Assembly (NCBI RefSeq): GCF_900114585.1
Contig: NZ_FOTL01000014.1
Span: 1-46,011 of the forward strand
Origin: Methanobrevibacter olleyae
Lineage (GTDB): Archaea; Methanobacteriota; Methanobacteria; Methanobacteriales; Methanobacteriaceae
Reading direction: 5' to 3'
DNA: 46,011 nt
The notes beneath the pieces are model-generated. The model saw nothing but the letters and a program-made list of their open reading frames with translations, ran no database searches and was not told the origin of the DNA. Made by a program: the position numbers and the translations under genes. Of this stretch, positions 16,734-25,781 are shown piece by piece (position 1 is the stretch's first letter; each line of letters begins with the position of its first letter).

Positions 16734-17582
16734 ATGCAACCTTTACAACAACAAAATGCTGGCTATGACAGAGCAATTACTGTATTTAGCCCTGATGGAA
16801 GACTTTTCCAAGTAGAATATGCAAGAGAAGCTGTAAAAAGAGGAACTACCTCTTTAGGTCTTAAATCAAAAGATGGTGTAGTTCTTATTGTAGATAAAAG
16901 AACAGTTAGTAGATTAGTTGAAGCAAAATCTATTGAAAAAATATTCCAAATTGATAATCATATTGGTGTTGCTACTTCTGGTCTTGTTGCTGATGCAAGA
17001 GCTTTAGTAGAGCGAGCACGTATTGAATCTCAAATTAATAAAATAACTTATAATGAACCAATTCTTGTTGGTGGACTTGCTAAGAAGATCTGTGACATGA
17101 AACAAATGTATACTCAAAATGGTGGTGTAAGACCTTTCGGTTCTGCATTGATCATTGGTGGAGTAAATGGTGGTGATGCTAAGTTATTTGAAACAGATCC
17201 AAGCGGAGCCTTAATTGAATATAAAGCAACAGCTATTGGATCTGGTGTACAAGCAGCTATGGATGTCTTTGAAGAAAGATATGAAGATGACTTAAGTTTA
17301 GAAGATGCAATTAATTTAGGTTTAGATGCACTTTATGAAGCTACTGAAGGTAAAACCACTTCTCAAAGTGTTGAAATAGCTGTAATTGAAATAGATACTC
17401 AAAGTTATAAAAAACTTTCTGATGATGAAGTATCTAAATATGTTGAGGCTCTTCTTGAGAGAAATGCTGAAAAAGAGGAAGAAGAATCTGATGATGAAGA
17501 AGATGTAGGAGAAAATTCTGATTCTGAAAAAGAGGAAGAAGAATTAGATGAAAATGATTCTGAAGAAAGTTCTGATGAGTAA
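16734..17582 (+). CDS. psmA: Proteasome subunit alpha
   Basis: Forms the outer rings of the 20S proteasome that gate substrate entry. The alpha-type N-terminal signature is intact at residues 10-30 (GYDRAITVFSPDGRLFQVEY then A). The body to about residue 238 is normal. A 44-residue tail composed mainly of Glu, Asp and Ser follows, so the 282-residue protein is longer than the usual 240-250. AGGTGAT lies 6 nt before the ATG. A hairpin terminator (17722-17740) follows, suggesting transcription separate from SBDS. The catalytic beta subunit is not in this window. Confidence 0.95.
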   Translation: MQPLQQQNAGYDRAITVFSPDGRLFQVEYAREAVKRGTTSLGLKSKDGVVLIVDKRTVSRLVEAKSIEKIFQIDNHIGVATSGLVADARALVERARIESQINKITYNEPILVGGLAKKICDMKQMYTQNGGVRPFGSALIIGGVNGGDAKLFETDPSGALIEYKATAIGSGVQAAMDVFEERYEDDLSLEDAINLGLDALYEATEGKTTSQSVEIAVIEIDTQSYKKLSDDEVSKYVEALLERNAEKEEEESDDEEDVGENSDSEKEEEELDENDSEESSDE

Positions 17583-17721
17583 AACTTTAAGAAAAACTGC
17601 TAAGTTTGGAATAAAGTTAATTCTTACAGAGAAATTCTTAAAAAATCATAAACATTTAGGAAGAATTGTTAGATAGATTTAAATAACATTTTAACAACTT
17701 TCTAAATTTTTTATTTCATTT

Positions 17722-17775
17722 GAGAATTCATTGAATTCTCTTTTTATTTTTATATTTTTTTTTTTTTTTAAATAT
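17722..17775 (+). terminator. Hairpin and long T-run after psmA
   Basis: GAGAATTCA (17722-17730) and TGAATTCTC (17732-17740) are perfect inverted repeats, followed by T-rich sequence with an uninterrupted run of more than fifteen T. Confidence 0.7.
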
Positions 17776-17814
17776 GTGTATTTTATCAAATTGTATTGGA
17801 CTAGGTGAGTAAGC

Positions 17815-18519
17815 ATGGTAAATATAGATGATGCTATTATTGCAAGATTAGAATCTTTTGGAGAAAAATTTGAAATTTTAGTTGATCCTGATTTAGCTGC
17901 AGACTTTAGAAATCCTGATAATGAAAAAGAAATTGATATTGAAGATATTTTAGCTGTTGAAGAAATATTTAAAGATTCTAAAAAAGGAGATAAAGCTTCT
18001 GAAGATTCTATGAACAAAGTATTCGAAACTACTGATGTTTTAGAAGTAGCTAGTCAAATTCTTCATAAAGGTGTTGTTCAATTAACTGCTGAGCAAAGAA
18101 GACAAATGCAAGAAGATAAAAGAAAACAAGTTATTGCTACAATAGCTAGAGAAGGTATTAATCCTCAAAATGGTCTTCCGCATCCTGCTGTCAGAATTGA
18201 AAATGCAATAAATGAAGCTAAAGTTAAGATTGATGCATTTAAATCTGTAGATGAACAGGTTCAAATAGCTTTAAAAGCAATTAAAGTTTTAATTCCAATC
18301 AAATTTGAAAAAGTAAAAATAGCTGTTAGATTACCAAGCACTGCTGCAGGTAGTGCTTATTCTGCAATTCATCCATTTGGAAAAATATTAAATGAAGAAT
18401 GGCAGCAAGATGGCTCTTGGATTGCAATTGTAGAAATGGCAGGTGGTCTTCAAGATGATTTTAATCATAAAATGGCTTCTATCTCAGGAGGAGAAGCTGA
18501 AACTAAATTAATTAAATAA
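17815..18519 (+). CDS. sdo1: Ribosome maturation factor SBDS homologue
   Basis: Archaeal SBDS/Sdo1 protein, which in eukaryotes releases eIF6 from 60S subunits; archaeal members bind ribosomes. The 234 residues fit the three-domain family: FYSH N-terminal domain (1-85, with [10 protein letters not shown]), helical middle domain (about 90-160, including [18 protein letters not shown]-type residues) and ferredoxin-like C-terminal domain (165-234). GGTGAG lies just before the ATG. Its place next to exosome genes is conserved in archaea and fits a joint role in rRNA processing. Confidence 0.94.
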   Translation: MVNIDDAIIARLESFGEKFEILVDPDLAADFRNPDNEKEIDIEDILAVEEIFKDSKKGDKASEDSMNKVFETTDVLEVASQILHKGVVQLTAEQRRQMQEDKRKQVIATIAREGINPQNGLPHPAVRIENAINEAKVKIDAFKSVDEQVQIALKAIKVLIPIKFEKVKIAVRLPSTAAGSAYSAIHPFGKILNEEWQQDGSWIAIVEMAGGLQDDFNHKMASISGGEAETKLIK

Positions 18520-18528
18520 CTCTATAAT

Positions 18529-18668
18529 ATTATTAAAATATTATTAGTTTACTATCGAGTTTAGATAGTTCTATAATAATCTATCGATTATTAAAATATT
18601 ATTAGTTTACTATCGAGTTTAGATAGTTCTATAATAATCTATCGGGTTTAGATAGTCCTATAATAATT
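18529..18668. repeat. 58-bp tandem repeat, two full copies and a partial
   Basis: ATTATTAAAATATTATTAGT begins at 18529 and 18587, and the 58-bp copies appear identical. A partial third copy (TTTAGATAGTCCTATAATAA) follows from about 18647. Each contains ACTATCGAGTTTAGATAGT, which forms a small hairpin. They lie between SBDS and rrp4. Confidence 0.85.
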
Positions 18669-18767
18669 AAAGACTAGTTATCAATTAAGTTGCTAATTAG
18701 ATTAATATTATTGTGTATTTAATTAGTGTGTTGTTGAATTTAATATACTCTTATGGGAAGTATATGT

Positions 18768-20039
18768 ATGATATATGTGAATGAAAAAGATTTAGTTGTT
18801 CCTGGAGAATTATTAGCAGAGGATGATTATTATTCAGGAAGAGGAACCTTTGAAGATGATGGAAAAATATGCTCCAAACTCTTAGGTTTAATTTCTTTAA
18901 GAAATAAGAAAATAAGTGTAATTCCTTTAAAAAGTAAATATCTTCCTAAAAAAGGAGATGTAGTTATTGGTAAAATCGATGATGTTAGATTTTCAATGTG
19001 GGGAGTAGATATTAACTCACCATACTCTGGTATTTTACCTGCATCTGAAGTATTTGGAAGAGAGAAAAAGGAATTAAGTAGAGTATTTAATATTGGGGAT
19101 GTTCTTTTCTTAAGAATTGTTGATGTTGATGAAGTGAAAAAGGTTAAATTAGGATTAAAAGGTCGTGGAATGGGCAAATTTAAAGGTGGGGTCATTATAG
19201 ATATTGCTCCGACTAAAGTACCTCGTTTAATTGGTAAAAAAGGTTCTATGATTAACATGATTAAAGATAAAACTGGCTGTAAAATTATAGTTGGTCAAAA
19301 TGGTCTTGTTTGGATAAAAGGTAATGAAGACATGGAACAAATTGTTAAAAATATCATCAAATTAATCGAAAGAGAAGCTCATACCTCTGGTTTAACTGAT
19401 AGAGTTAAAAACAAACTTTGTTTACTTATTGATGGAGAATTGCCTCAAGAAGAGGAAGAAGTAGAACAAGTAGGACAAGTAGAACAAGAATATAGGGAAG
19501 ATCTATTTGAAGAAGGCTTGAAAAAACCTGAACTTCAGGATTTCAGAGAAGAACTTGAAAAAGAATTAGCTGAAGAGTTATCTGAAGAAGAATTAGAAAA
19601 TATTGAATCTGATGACTTTGATGATATTGGGGAAGACAATTTTGATGCTGATTCTGAAGATGAGGTTTCTGAAGATTTTGAAGAAGAAAGATTTGATGAT
19701 TCTGAAGATTTTGATGATGAGCTTGAAAATGTAATTAATGAAGCTATTTCTGAAGATGAAGATTCTGAAGAAGATATTCTTGATGATGAGGAACCTAAAG
19801 AAGATTCTGAAGAAAATGTAGAAGAAAATTCTGATGATGAAGATTCTGACAAAGATTCTGATGATGAAGATTCTGATGATGAAGAAGATAAAGAAGAAAA
19901 GTCTAAAAAGCCTAAATTTTTAGATACTTTTGAATATATTAATGAGCAAAAAAAGAAAAATAAATCTTCTTTTGACTTAAGTCGTGCAGATAATTCTAAA
20001 TCTCCTACTTTAAACATTTCACAAAGAAGAGGTATTTAG
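18768..20039 (+). CDS. rrp4: Exosome RNA-binding subunit Rrp4
   Basis: Cap protein of the archaeal exosome that binds substrate RNA. The true start is probably the ATG at 18768 ([14 protein letters not shown]), as in other Rrp4 proteins; an in-frame ATG at 18753 adds five residues. Order: N-terminal domain (1-55), S1 domain (about 60-130), KH domain with the GxxG motif in LIGKKGSM (about 145-152). The last 190 residues (about 230-420) are a very acidic tail of Glu, Asp and Ser. Known Rrp4 proteins are about 220-300 residues, so the tail nearly doubles the size. It precedes rrp41. Confidence 0.92.
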   Translation: MIYVNEKDLVVPGELLAEDDYYSGRGTFEDDGKICSKLLGLISLRNKKISVIPLKSKYLPKKGDVVIGKIDDVRFSMWGVDINSPYSGILPASEVFGREKKELSRVFNIGDVLFLRIVDVDEVKKVKLGLKGRGMGKFKGGVIIDIAPTKVPRLIGKKGSMINMIKDKTGCKIIVGQNGLVWIKGNEDMEQIVKNIIKLIEREAHTSGLTDRVKNKLCLLIDGELPQEEEEVEQVGQVEQEYREDLFEEGLKKPELQDFREELEKELAEELSEEELENIESDDFDDIGEDNFDADSEDEVSEDFEEERFDDSEDFDDELENVINEAISEDEDSEEDILDDEEPKEDSEENVEENSDDEDSDKDSDDEDSDDEEDKEEKSKKPKFLDTFEYINEQKKKNKSSFDLSRADNSKSPTLNISQRRGI

Positions 20040-20045
20040 TTGTTG

Positions 20046-20103
20046 AATTAAAATAATTAATTTAAAAAGGTATTAATTAAAATAATTAATTTAAAAAGGT
20101 ATA
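20046..20103. repeat. 29-bp direct repeat between rrp4 and rrp41
   Basis: AATTAAAATAATTAATTTAA followed by AAAGGTAT starts at 20046 and 20075. Shorter AAAAAGGTAT echoes continue to about 20130. Confidence 0.75.
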
Positions 20104-20200
20104 ATTAAAAAGGTATTATTTAAAAAGGATTATTTTTATATTAATTTTACTAAAGAATTATTATTACTTTTGATAATTAGTTGAATGTGATTTTGAAGAG

Positions 20201-20911
20201 GTGTTTTTTATTATCTCAAATGACAAAGAATTAAGAGATGACGGAAGAGCTTTTGATGAGCTCCGTCCAATAAAAATAGAAGCTGGGGTCTTGAAAAGAG
20301 CAGATGGTTCTGCTTATTTAGAAGTTGGTGGAAATAAAATTTTAGCATCTGTATATGGTCCAAGAGAATCTTATATTAGACGTTTATTAAAACCTAATAC
20401 TGGTGTTATTAGAGTAAGATATAATATGGCTCCATTTTCAGTAGATGACCGTAAAAGGCCAGGTCCAGATAGAAGATCAACTGAAATTTCTAAGATAGCT
20501 GCTGATGCACTTAGACCTGCTTTAATGTTAGAATCTTTCCCAAGATCTATGGTAGACGTTTCAATTGAAGTAATTGAAGCAGAAGGAGGAACCCGTTGTG
20601 CTGGAATTACTGCTGCTGCAGTAGCATTAGCTGATGCAGGTATTCCAATGAAAGATATTGTAGTAGGTTGTGCTGCAGGTAAAGTAAATGACCAAATTGT
20701 ATTAGATTTATCTGAAAAAGAAGATAAAGATGGACAAGCTGATGTTCCTATTGCAATCATGCCGAGAACCGGTGAAATTACTTTACTTCAAGCAGATGGT
20801 AACTTAAGTGAAGATGAATTTGAAGAAGCTTTAGATTTAGCTATGGAAGGATGTAGAAAAATCAGCGAAATTCAGCATGAAGCTTTAAAGAATAAGTATA
20901 GTTCAGACTAG
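20201..20911 (+). CDS. rrp41: Exosome catalytic subunit Rrp41
   Basis: Phosphorolytic 3'-5' exoribonuclease subunit of the exosome ring (RNase PH fold). RNA-contacting basic residues appear in [12 protein letters not shown] (about 86-97), and the catalytic Asp is the one in GQADVPIA (about residue 183). The start is uncertain: GTG at 20201 has GTGAT 9 nt upstream, but that GTG is also the end of GAGGTG, which sits 6 nt before ATT at 20210. Homologues usually begin near the sequence [12 protein letters not shown], supporting ATT. It is followed 11 nt later by rrp42. Confidence 0.95.
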   Translation: MFFIISNDKELRDDGRAFDELRPIKIEAGVLKRADGSAYLEVGGNKILASVYGPRESYIRRLLKPNTGVIRVRYNMAPFSVDDRKRPGPDRRSTEISKIAADALRPALMLESFPRSMVDVSIEVIEAEGGTRCAGITAAAVALADAGIPMKDIVVGCAAGKVNDQIVLDLSEKEDKDGQADVPIAIMPRTGEITLLQADGNLSEDEFEEALDLAMEGCRKISEIQHEALKNKYSSD

Positions 20912-20922
20912 GTTGTGAAAAT

Positions 20923-21714
20923 ATGAATATTGTACCAGAAATTACTAGAAGAAGTGTTACTAGACTTATAAATGATGGTAAAAGAGCTGATGGGAGAGCT
21001 TTTGATGAAAGAAGGGATATTTTCATTGAACATAATGTAATTGATAAATCAGAAGGCTCTGCGAGAGTTAAATTAGGTGACACCCAAGTTATTGTAGGTG
21101 TAAAACCAACAATCGGTGAACCATTTGCAGATACTCCTAATTTAGGTGTATTAATGACTAATTGTGAACTTTTACCGATGGCTGCTCCTGGATTTGAATC
21201 AGGTCCACCTAGCCCTGAATCTATTGAACTTGCACGTGTAGTAGACCGTGGAATTCGTGAAAGTGAATTAGTAGATTTAGAAAAACTTTGTATTGAAGAA
21301 GGTAAAAAAGTATGGATGTTGTTCATTGATTTACATGTTATTGATTATGATGGAAATCTTTTTGATGCATCTAATCTTGCTGTAATGGCTGCTTTAATGA
21401 ACACTAAATTACCTATTGCAGAATATCTTGATGATGAAGTTGTTTTATCTGAAGATGAAACTATGGATTTACCTGTAAGGGATAAATTAGCATTATCCAC
21501 TTTTGTAAAAATTGGAAATGGCTTAATTTTAGATCCTAGTTTAGAAGAGGAAGAAATCTTAGAGGCTAGAATAACTGTCGGTGTTACAGGTGATGCTAAT
21601 AACATTTGTTCTATGCAAAAAGGTGGAGAAGCAACTTTAACTAGGGATGAAATCCTTGATGCTGTACATATGGCATTTACCACTAAAGAGGATTTACTTT
21701 CTTATTTAGATTAA
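20923..21714 (+). CDS. rrp42: Exosome subunit Rrp42
   Basis: RNase PH-fold partner that alternates with Rrp41 in the hexameric ring; it lacks its own catalysis but is needed for activity. The 263-residue length is normal. The N-terminus (VPEITRRSVTRLINDGKRAD) and the GRAFDERR segment are typical. It is 11 nt downstream of rrp41, so the two are co-translated. A strong palindromic hairpin (21726-21758) follows directly and ends the operon. Confidence 0.95.
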   Translation: MNIVPEITRRSVTRLINDGKRADGRAFDERRDIFIEHNVIDKSEGSARVKLGDTQVIVGVKPTIGEPFADTPNLGVLMTNCELLPMAAPGFESGPPSPESIELARVVDRGIRESELVDLEKLCIEEGKKVWMLFIDLHVIDYDGNLFDASNLAVMAALMNTKLPIAEYLDDEVVLSEDETMDLPVRDKLALSTFVKIGNGLILDPSLEEEEILEARITVGVTGDANNICSMQKGGEATLTRDEILDAVHMAFTTKEDLLSYLD

Positions 21715-21725
21715 GTTTTTAAACC

Positions 21726-21758
21726 CAAGCTTTTTTGGCCTACGGCCAAAAAACCTTG
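21726..21758 (+). terminator. Strong hairpin after rrp42
   Basis: CAAG, T-run, GGCC-TAC-GGCC, A-run, CTTG. It matches the hairpin after aqpM almost base for base, apart from the loop. Confidence 0.75.
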
Positions 21759-22267
21759 ACCAAAATTTTTTTTATTTGTTTGGAGTAATTACTCTTTAAT
21801 GTTTTTTAATTATTTTTTTAATCTTTTTATAAAAATTGCTTTAATATAAATACTTATGGTAAGAAACAGTTTAATTTTATATTTTAATTAAAAAATTAGG
21901 GATTTTTTTAAATCTATAATAAAAACTAGCTATTTTTATTAATTAGAATATGCTGAAAACCATTAACTTTATATACTTTTAATTACTATATTTATATTAT
22001 TAGTTAAATTTATAGTCTAATTGTTGTAATGATTTATAATTTTAACGAGGATTGTCTTTATTTTAATTATATTTTTAACCTTTTATAATTAGTAAAGCAG
22101 ATTTTTTTATTTAATCTTATAATTTAAGACAAGAGTATGTCTTATTAACTATCATATTTATTGTTTATCGATCATTAAGGATTAAATAATATTGTTTGAT
22201 TAAGCTTTGTAGGTGTTTAAGCTTAATAACTTATTTAATTAATTCAATTTTACTGGAGATATTTTAA
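21759..22267. other. Upstream region of the L37Ae-rpoP operon
   Basis: No gene is seen. GAGTAATTACTC near 21783-21794 is a perfect palindrome close to the preceding terminator. TTTATATACTTTTAA near 21968 is a good TATA-like box. A 9-bp hairpin lies in the proximal leader (22199-22227). Confidence 0.4.
22199..22227 (+). promoter_or_regulatory. Leader hairpin before L37Ae
   Basis: ATTAAGCTT (22199-22207) and AAGCTTAAT (22219-22227) are perfect inverted repeats with an 11-nt loop, about 40 nt before the start codon. It may be an mRNA leader structure; no function is known. Confidence 0.35.
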
Positions 22268-22537
22268 ATGGCAAGAACAAAAAAAGTTGGTATTACTGGT
22301 AGATTCGGTGCTAGATACGGAAGAAAAGCAAAAAGACAAGTTAAAAAAATCGAAGAAAACATGAAAAAGAAACATGTTTGCCCTAAATGTGACAGACCTT
22401 ATGTAAAAAGAGTTAGTGCTGGAATATGGGAATGTAAAAAATGTGGTACAGTCTTTACTGGTGGAGCATATGTACCTGAAACTCCTATGGTAAAAGCTGC
22501 AAGTCGTAACATTAAAAGACTAGTTGGAGGAAACTAA
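22268..22537 (+). CDS. rpl37ae: Ribosomal protein L37Ae
   Basis: Zinc-finger protein of the large ribosomal subunit. The 89 residues start [20 protein letters not shown] and contain a C4 zinc site at Cys38, Cys41, Cys56 and Cys59. GGAGAT lies 7 nt before the ATG. Its last codons contain GGAGG, which serves as the ribosome binding site of rpoP directly downstream. Confidence 0.97.
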   Translation: MARTKKVGITGRFGARYGRKAKRQVKKIEENMKKKHVCPKCDRPYVKRVSAGIWECKKCGTVFTGGAYVPETPMVKAASRNIKRLVGGN

Positions 22538-22669
22538 TTGTACAAATGTCCTGAATGTGGAACTGAAGTTGACCACAAAGGTTACATGGAAAATAAATGT
22601 CCTAAATGCAGATATAGGATTTTATTTAAAAAAGTTCCAGAAGTCAGAAAAATCGTAAAAGCAAGATAG
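22538..22669 (+). CDS. rpoP: RNA polymerase subunit P (Rpb12-like)
   Basis: Small zinc-binding subunit of archaeal RNA polymerase. The 43-residue protein starts at TTG immediately after the L37Ae stop: [20 protein letters not shown], then [12 protein letters not shown]. The C4 zinc site is Cys4, Cys7, Cys21, Cys24. GGAGG at 22526-22530, inside the L37Ae gene, is 7 nt before the TTG. Gene order L37Ae-rpoP is conserved in archaea. Its short length and TTG start make it easy to miss. Confidence 0.95.
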   Translation: MYKCPECGTEVDHKGYMENKCPKCRYRILFKKVPEVRKIVKAR

Positions 22670-22922
22670 TTATTTTAATTATTAGTTTATTATTAATAAT
22701 TTTTTACTAATTATTTTTCATAATTATCTTTTAATAACTATTTAGCTTTTTAGCTTTGGATTTATTAAAGCTTATCATTTTCTATTTTTATTAGCTATTT
22801 AGTTATTTTAGCTATTTCTAATTTTATTAATTAAAATTAAGATCTTTTATCTTTACTAATTTTTATACATTATTACTATTTCTAATTCTTATTTTAATAA
22901 AAAGATAAAAAAGGGGATTATT

Positions 22923-23414
22923 ATGCTTATTTCTACATCAAGAAAACCATCTCAGAAAACAAGAACTTTCTGTAAGAATTTTTCACATGCTTTTGGTTTT
23001 GATTATACTAATAGAGGAAAAAGTAGCTTAAGGGATTTACTTATTAAAGCTACTCAATTAGGTCATGATAGCCTTGTTTTAGTTTATCAAATTAAAGGAA
23101 ATCCAAGTAAATTAACTTTTTATGATTTAGAAGCTAATGAGAAATTAGCATTACTTGTTTCTGTTAATACAACTAATGAACGTCTTCATATAAAACCAGA
23201 GGATTTAAAGATTAGATCAAGTGTAAAGGAATTAGATATTTTAGCTGAAGTCTTAGCTATTGAAATTACTAAGCAGCCACAAGATTCTAATTATATTAGA
23301 ATATCTTATGCAGATTATGATGATGATAAAAATTTTGCAATAATCTATTTTGTAAATAAGAAAGGAGAACAAATAGATTTTCAAATAAATGTTAAAAAAA
23401 TAGTTGAAAATTAA
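22923..23414 (+). CDS. Brix-domain ribosome biogenesis protein
   Basis: Archaeal Imp4/Brix-like protein (163 residues), probably binding rRNA during ribosome assembly. It opens with the family's MLISTSRKPSQKTRTFCKNF, and a basic KPED..IRSS turn follows at about residues 95-103. GGGGATT lies just before the ATG. It continues the RNA-processing cluster upstream of pcc1; a gap of about 70 bp follows, so they may share a transcript. Confidence 0.88.
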   Translation: MLISTSRKPSQKTRTFCKNFSHAFGFDYTNRGKSSLRDLLIKATQLGHDSLVLVYQIKGNPSKLTFYDLEANEKLALLVSVNTTNERLHIKPEDLKIRSSVKELDILAEVLAIEITKQPQDSNYIRISYADYDDDKNFAIIYFVNKKGEQIDFQINVKKIVEN

Positions 23415-23485
23415 ATTCAATATTTTTAATTTTATTGTAAATGATTTTGAATTATTTAAATTTTAATTTTTTTGGAGGAATTTTT

Positions 23486-23755
23486 ATTAGTGAAAGTGAT
23501 ATTTTAAAATCAATTAATAGTGATATTGTAATTGATTTTGACTCAGAAAAACAAGCTAAAATTGTTTATGAATCTATTTTCCTTGAATTTAAAACTTCTC
23601 CAGATTATAGATCTTCTATGGATTTAAAATTAGATAAAAATACCATTATAATTACAATTGATGCAGAAGATGCCACATCTTTTAGAGCATCTATTAATTC
23701 AGCTATTAAATGGATTAAATTATCTGTTGAAATTAATGAATTAGCTGAAAATTAA
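23486..23755 (+). CDS. pcc1: KEOPS complex subunit Pcc1
   Basis: Dimerisation subunit of KEOPS, which makes the tRNA t6A modification. An upstream ATG (23441) would add 15 residues (MILNYLNFNFFGGIF), but the Shine-Dalgarno GGAGG (23474-23478) lies inside that segment, 7 nt before an in-frame ATT at 23486. Starting at ATT gives 89 residues (ISESDILKSINSD), the usual Pcc1 length. The C-terminal half has the conserved SFRASINSAIKW helix. The last codons and stop are duplicated downstream (44-bp repeat). Confidence 0.85.
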   Translation: MSESDILKSINSDIVIDFDSEKQAKIVYESIFLEFKTSPDYRSSMDLKLDKNTIIITIDAEDATSFRASINSAIKWIKLSVEINELAEN

Positions 23756-23806
23756 TGAATAATTTTTCTGTTGAGCTTATTGAATTAGCTGAAAATTAAT
23801 GAATAA
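23723..23806. repeat. 44-bp duplication of the pcc1 3' end
   Basis: TCTGTTGARMTTAWTGAATT and the following GCTGAAAATTAATGAATAAT occur at 23723 (coding, including the stop) and again from 23767 (non-coding), with a few changes. Confidence 0.8.
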
Positions 23807-23993
23807 TCAATAGCTTTAAATATTTAACTAATGATATATTATAATAATGATTTATTAGCTATTAAATAAGATAAAAATATATATTTTAAATTTGAAAATT
23901 TAAAATTTTTCAATTATCAAATTTATTACTAATTAAATTTATTACTAATTAAAAATTAATGATTTTATTTAAAAAAAGATTTAAGGTGAAAAT

Positions 23994-24341
23994 ATGGAAA
24001 TTCCAGAAAATGTACAACATCAATTAAACCAATTCCAACAGTTACAACAACAAGCTCAAGCTGTTACTGTTCAAAAGCAAAATGTAGATATTCAATTAAA
24101 AGAAGCTGAAACTGCTCTTGAAGAACTTAAAAAAACTTCAGAAGATGCTGAAGTATTTAAAACTGCTGGAAACTTACTTATTAAAGTTGAACGTAATGAA
24201 ACCTTAGAAGATCTTGAAGATAAAGTTGAAACTCTTAAACTAAGACAACAAACTATGACTCGTCAGGAAGAAAGAGTTATGAAAAAGCTTGAAGAAATGC
24301 AAGCAAGCATCCAACAAGCTATGGGTGGATTACAAGGGTAA
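23994..24341 (+). CDS. pfdB: Prefoldin subunit beta
   Basis: Beta subunit of the prefoldin hexamer, a jellyfish-shaped chaperone that hands unfolded proteins to the thermosome. The 115 residues form two long coiled-coil helices (about 5-45 and 70-110, rich in Gln, Glu and Leu) around a short beta hairpin (KTAGNLLIKVERNE). GGTG precedes the ATG. It is followed by the DUF3194 gene, a known archaeal neighbour. Confidence 0.95.
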   Translation: MEIPENVQHQLNQFQQLQQQAQAVTVQKQNVDIQLKEAETALEELKKTSEDAEVFKTAGNLLIKVERNETLEDLEDKVETLKLRQQTMTRQEERVMKKLEEMQASIQQAMGGLQG

Positions 24342-24440
24342 ATAGATTTTTAATCTATTTTTCTTTTTTTTATTTTTAAATTTTAATTCGTATTGTATGA
24401 AATTATTTTTCTATTTTTTTTATAATCGTTAGGTGTTAGT

Positions 24441-24737
24441 ATGGAAGCAAAACTTAAAAAATTATCTGAAGATGATATTGAGGATATTTCAAATTTTTTA
24501 TCAGATACTATTGAGAGAAAAATTTCATCTTCACTAAAGTCTCAAAAAGAAATTTTATCAATGGATATTAGTATTAATGTCCTCTATCCTGATGAAAAAG
24601 GGGAACTTGATGTAGATGCAAGTATTGATATTGATCTAGATGAACTGTCTAAGTTATCAAATGAAAAAATTGAAGAAGTAATCGATGAGTCTTATTTGGA
24701 ACTTGATGAATACATTAACGAAAATTTCAGAGAATAA
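24441..24737 (+). CDS. DUF3194-family protein
   Basis: A 98-residue acidic protein of the archaeal DUF3194 family, recognised mainly by its place directly after prefoldin beta and by its pattern: N-terminal helices, then a beta strand with alternating Asp (SINVLYPDEKGELDVDASID), then a C-terminal helix. Function unknown. AGGTG lies just before the ATG. Confidence 0.75.
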   Translation: MEAKLKKLSEDDIEDISNFLSDTIERKISSSLKSQKEILSMDISINVLYPDEKGELDVDASIDIDLDELSKLSNEKIEEVIDESYLELDEYINENFRE

Positions 24738-24841
24738 GTTCATTATTATTTTTAAATTCTGTTTTTAAATTTTTGACTGTTAGAAAATTTAAATAATAAT
24801 TTATAATATTGTTTTATAACATTGTTTTATGTGGTGAGGAT

Positions 24842-25600
24842 ATGAATAAGATAATTAAAGTGTTTTTTAGCCCATCTGAAACTACAAAGAAAGTAGTTAA
24901 TTTAATTGCTGAAAATTTTAAAGAAGAAAATGAAATTTGTGATTTATTATATTTTAATAATGAAAAAGAATTTACATCAGATAATATTGTTATTGTTGGA
25001 ATGCCTGTTTTTGCAGGAAGAATTCCAGAAACTGCAAGAGAAAGATTATCTAAATTAAAAGGAAACAATACAAAAGCAATAGCAGTTGTAAATTATGGAA
25101 ATGCTCAAGTAGCTGATGCATTAGTTGAACTTGTTGATATTCTTCAAGAAAATAATTTTGATGTAATTGCTGCAGCCTCTACTATAAGCCATCACTCTAT
25201 CTTTGATGGTGTAGCTATTGGAAGACCAGATGATGAAGATATTGCAAAAATAAATGAGTTTGCACAAAATGCAATCGAAAAAATAGAAAATGGAGGTTCT
25301 TTAGAATCTTCCATTCCAGGAAATAGGCCTTACATAGATTATAAACAACTTCCATTTATTGTAAGTTGTGATGTTAATAAATGTGTATTCTGCCTTGAAT
25401 GTGTTTCTGTCTGTCCTGAGAAAGCTATTCCAGATGATGATCCTGCAGATGTAGACCTGGATTTATGTTCAAGATGTACTTCATGTATTAATATATGTCC
25501 GGAGAATGCAAGAGCTTTTACTGGGGAAGCATTTAAGGCTAAAAAACCTGCATTTGAAAGTGCAAATGCAGAAAGAAAAGAGCCTGAATTCTATTTCTAG
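24842..25600 (+). CDS. EFR1-type flavodoxin-ferredoxin protein
   Basis: Predicted cytoplasmic electron-transfer protein of 252 residues. The N-terminal part (1-155) has a flavodoxin-like pattern with the phosphate loop SPSETTKK (about 10-17) and GMPVFAGR. The C-terminus carries two [4Fe-4S] motifs: Cys181, 184, 187, 191 and Cys209, 212, 215, 219. I chose the ATG at 24842 because GGTGAGG ends about 2 nt before it; an ATG at 24809 lies upstream of that site. The partner is unknown. It is the last plus-strand gene before the minus-strand block. Confidence 0.82.
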   Translation: MNKIIKVFFSPSETTKKVVNLIAENFKEENEICDLLYFNNEKEFTSDNIVIVGMPVFAGRIPETARERLSKLKGNNTKAIAVVNYGNAQVADALVELVDILQENNFDVIAAASTISHHSIFDGVAIGRPDDEDIAKINEFAQNAIEKIENGGSLESSIPGNRPYIDYKQLPFIVSCDVNKCVFCLECVSVCPEKAIPDDDPADVDLDLCSRCTSCINICPENARAFTGEAFKAKKPAFESANAERKEPEFYF

Positions 25601-25781
25601 ATTCAATCTTTTTATTTTTATTTTTTTTTATTTTTTTATTTTTATTTTTTTATTTTTATTTTATGCTTTTTTAATGATGCTTAGAGCTTGTTTGGTTTTT
25701 GTTTGATACTTTTTTTTTTTTTAAATGATGATTAGTGTTTGTTTGGTTTTTGTTTGATGCTTTTTTAATTATACTTAGAGC
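25601..25781. other. T-rich convergent intergenic region with a repeat
   Basis: Dense T-runs follow the ferredoxin gene and would end plus-strand transcription. A 50-60 bp unit containing GTTTGGTTTTTGTTTGAT occurs twice (about 25689 and 25741). Confidence 0.5.

Noticed and set aside
19535-20017. Minus-strand Ser-rich frame
   Set aside because: It mirrors the Glu/Asp/Ser codons of the Rrp4 tail and has no other support.
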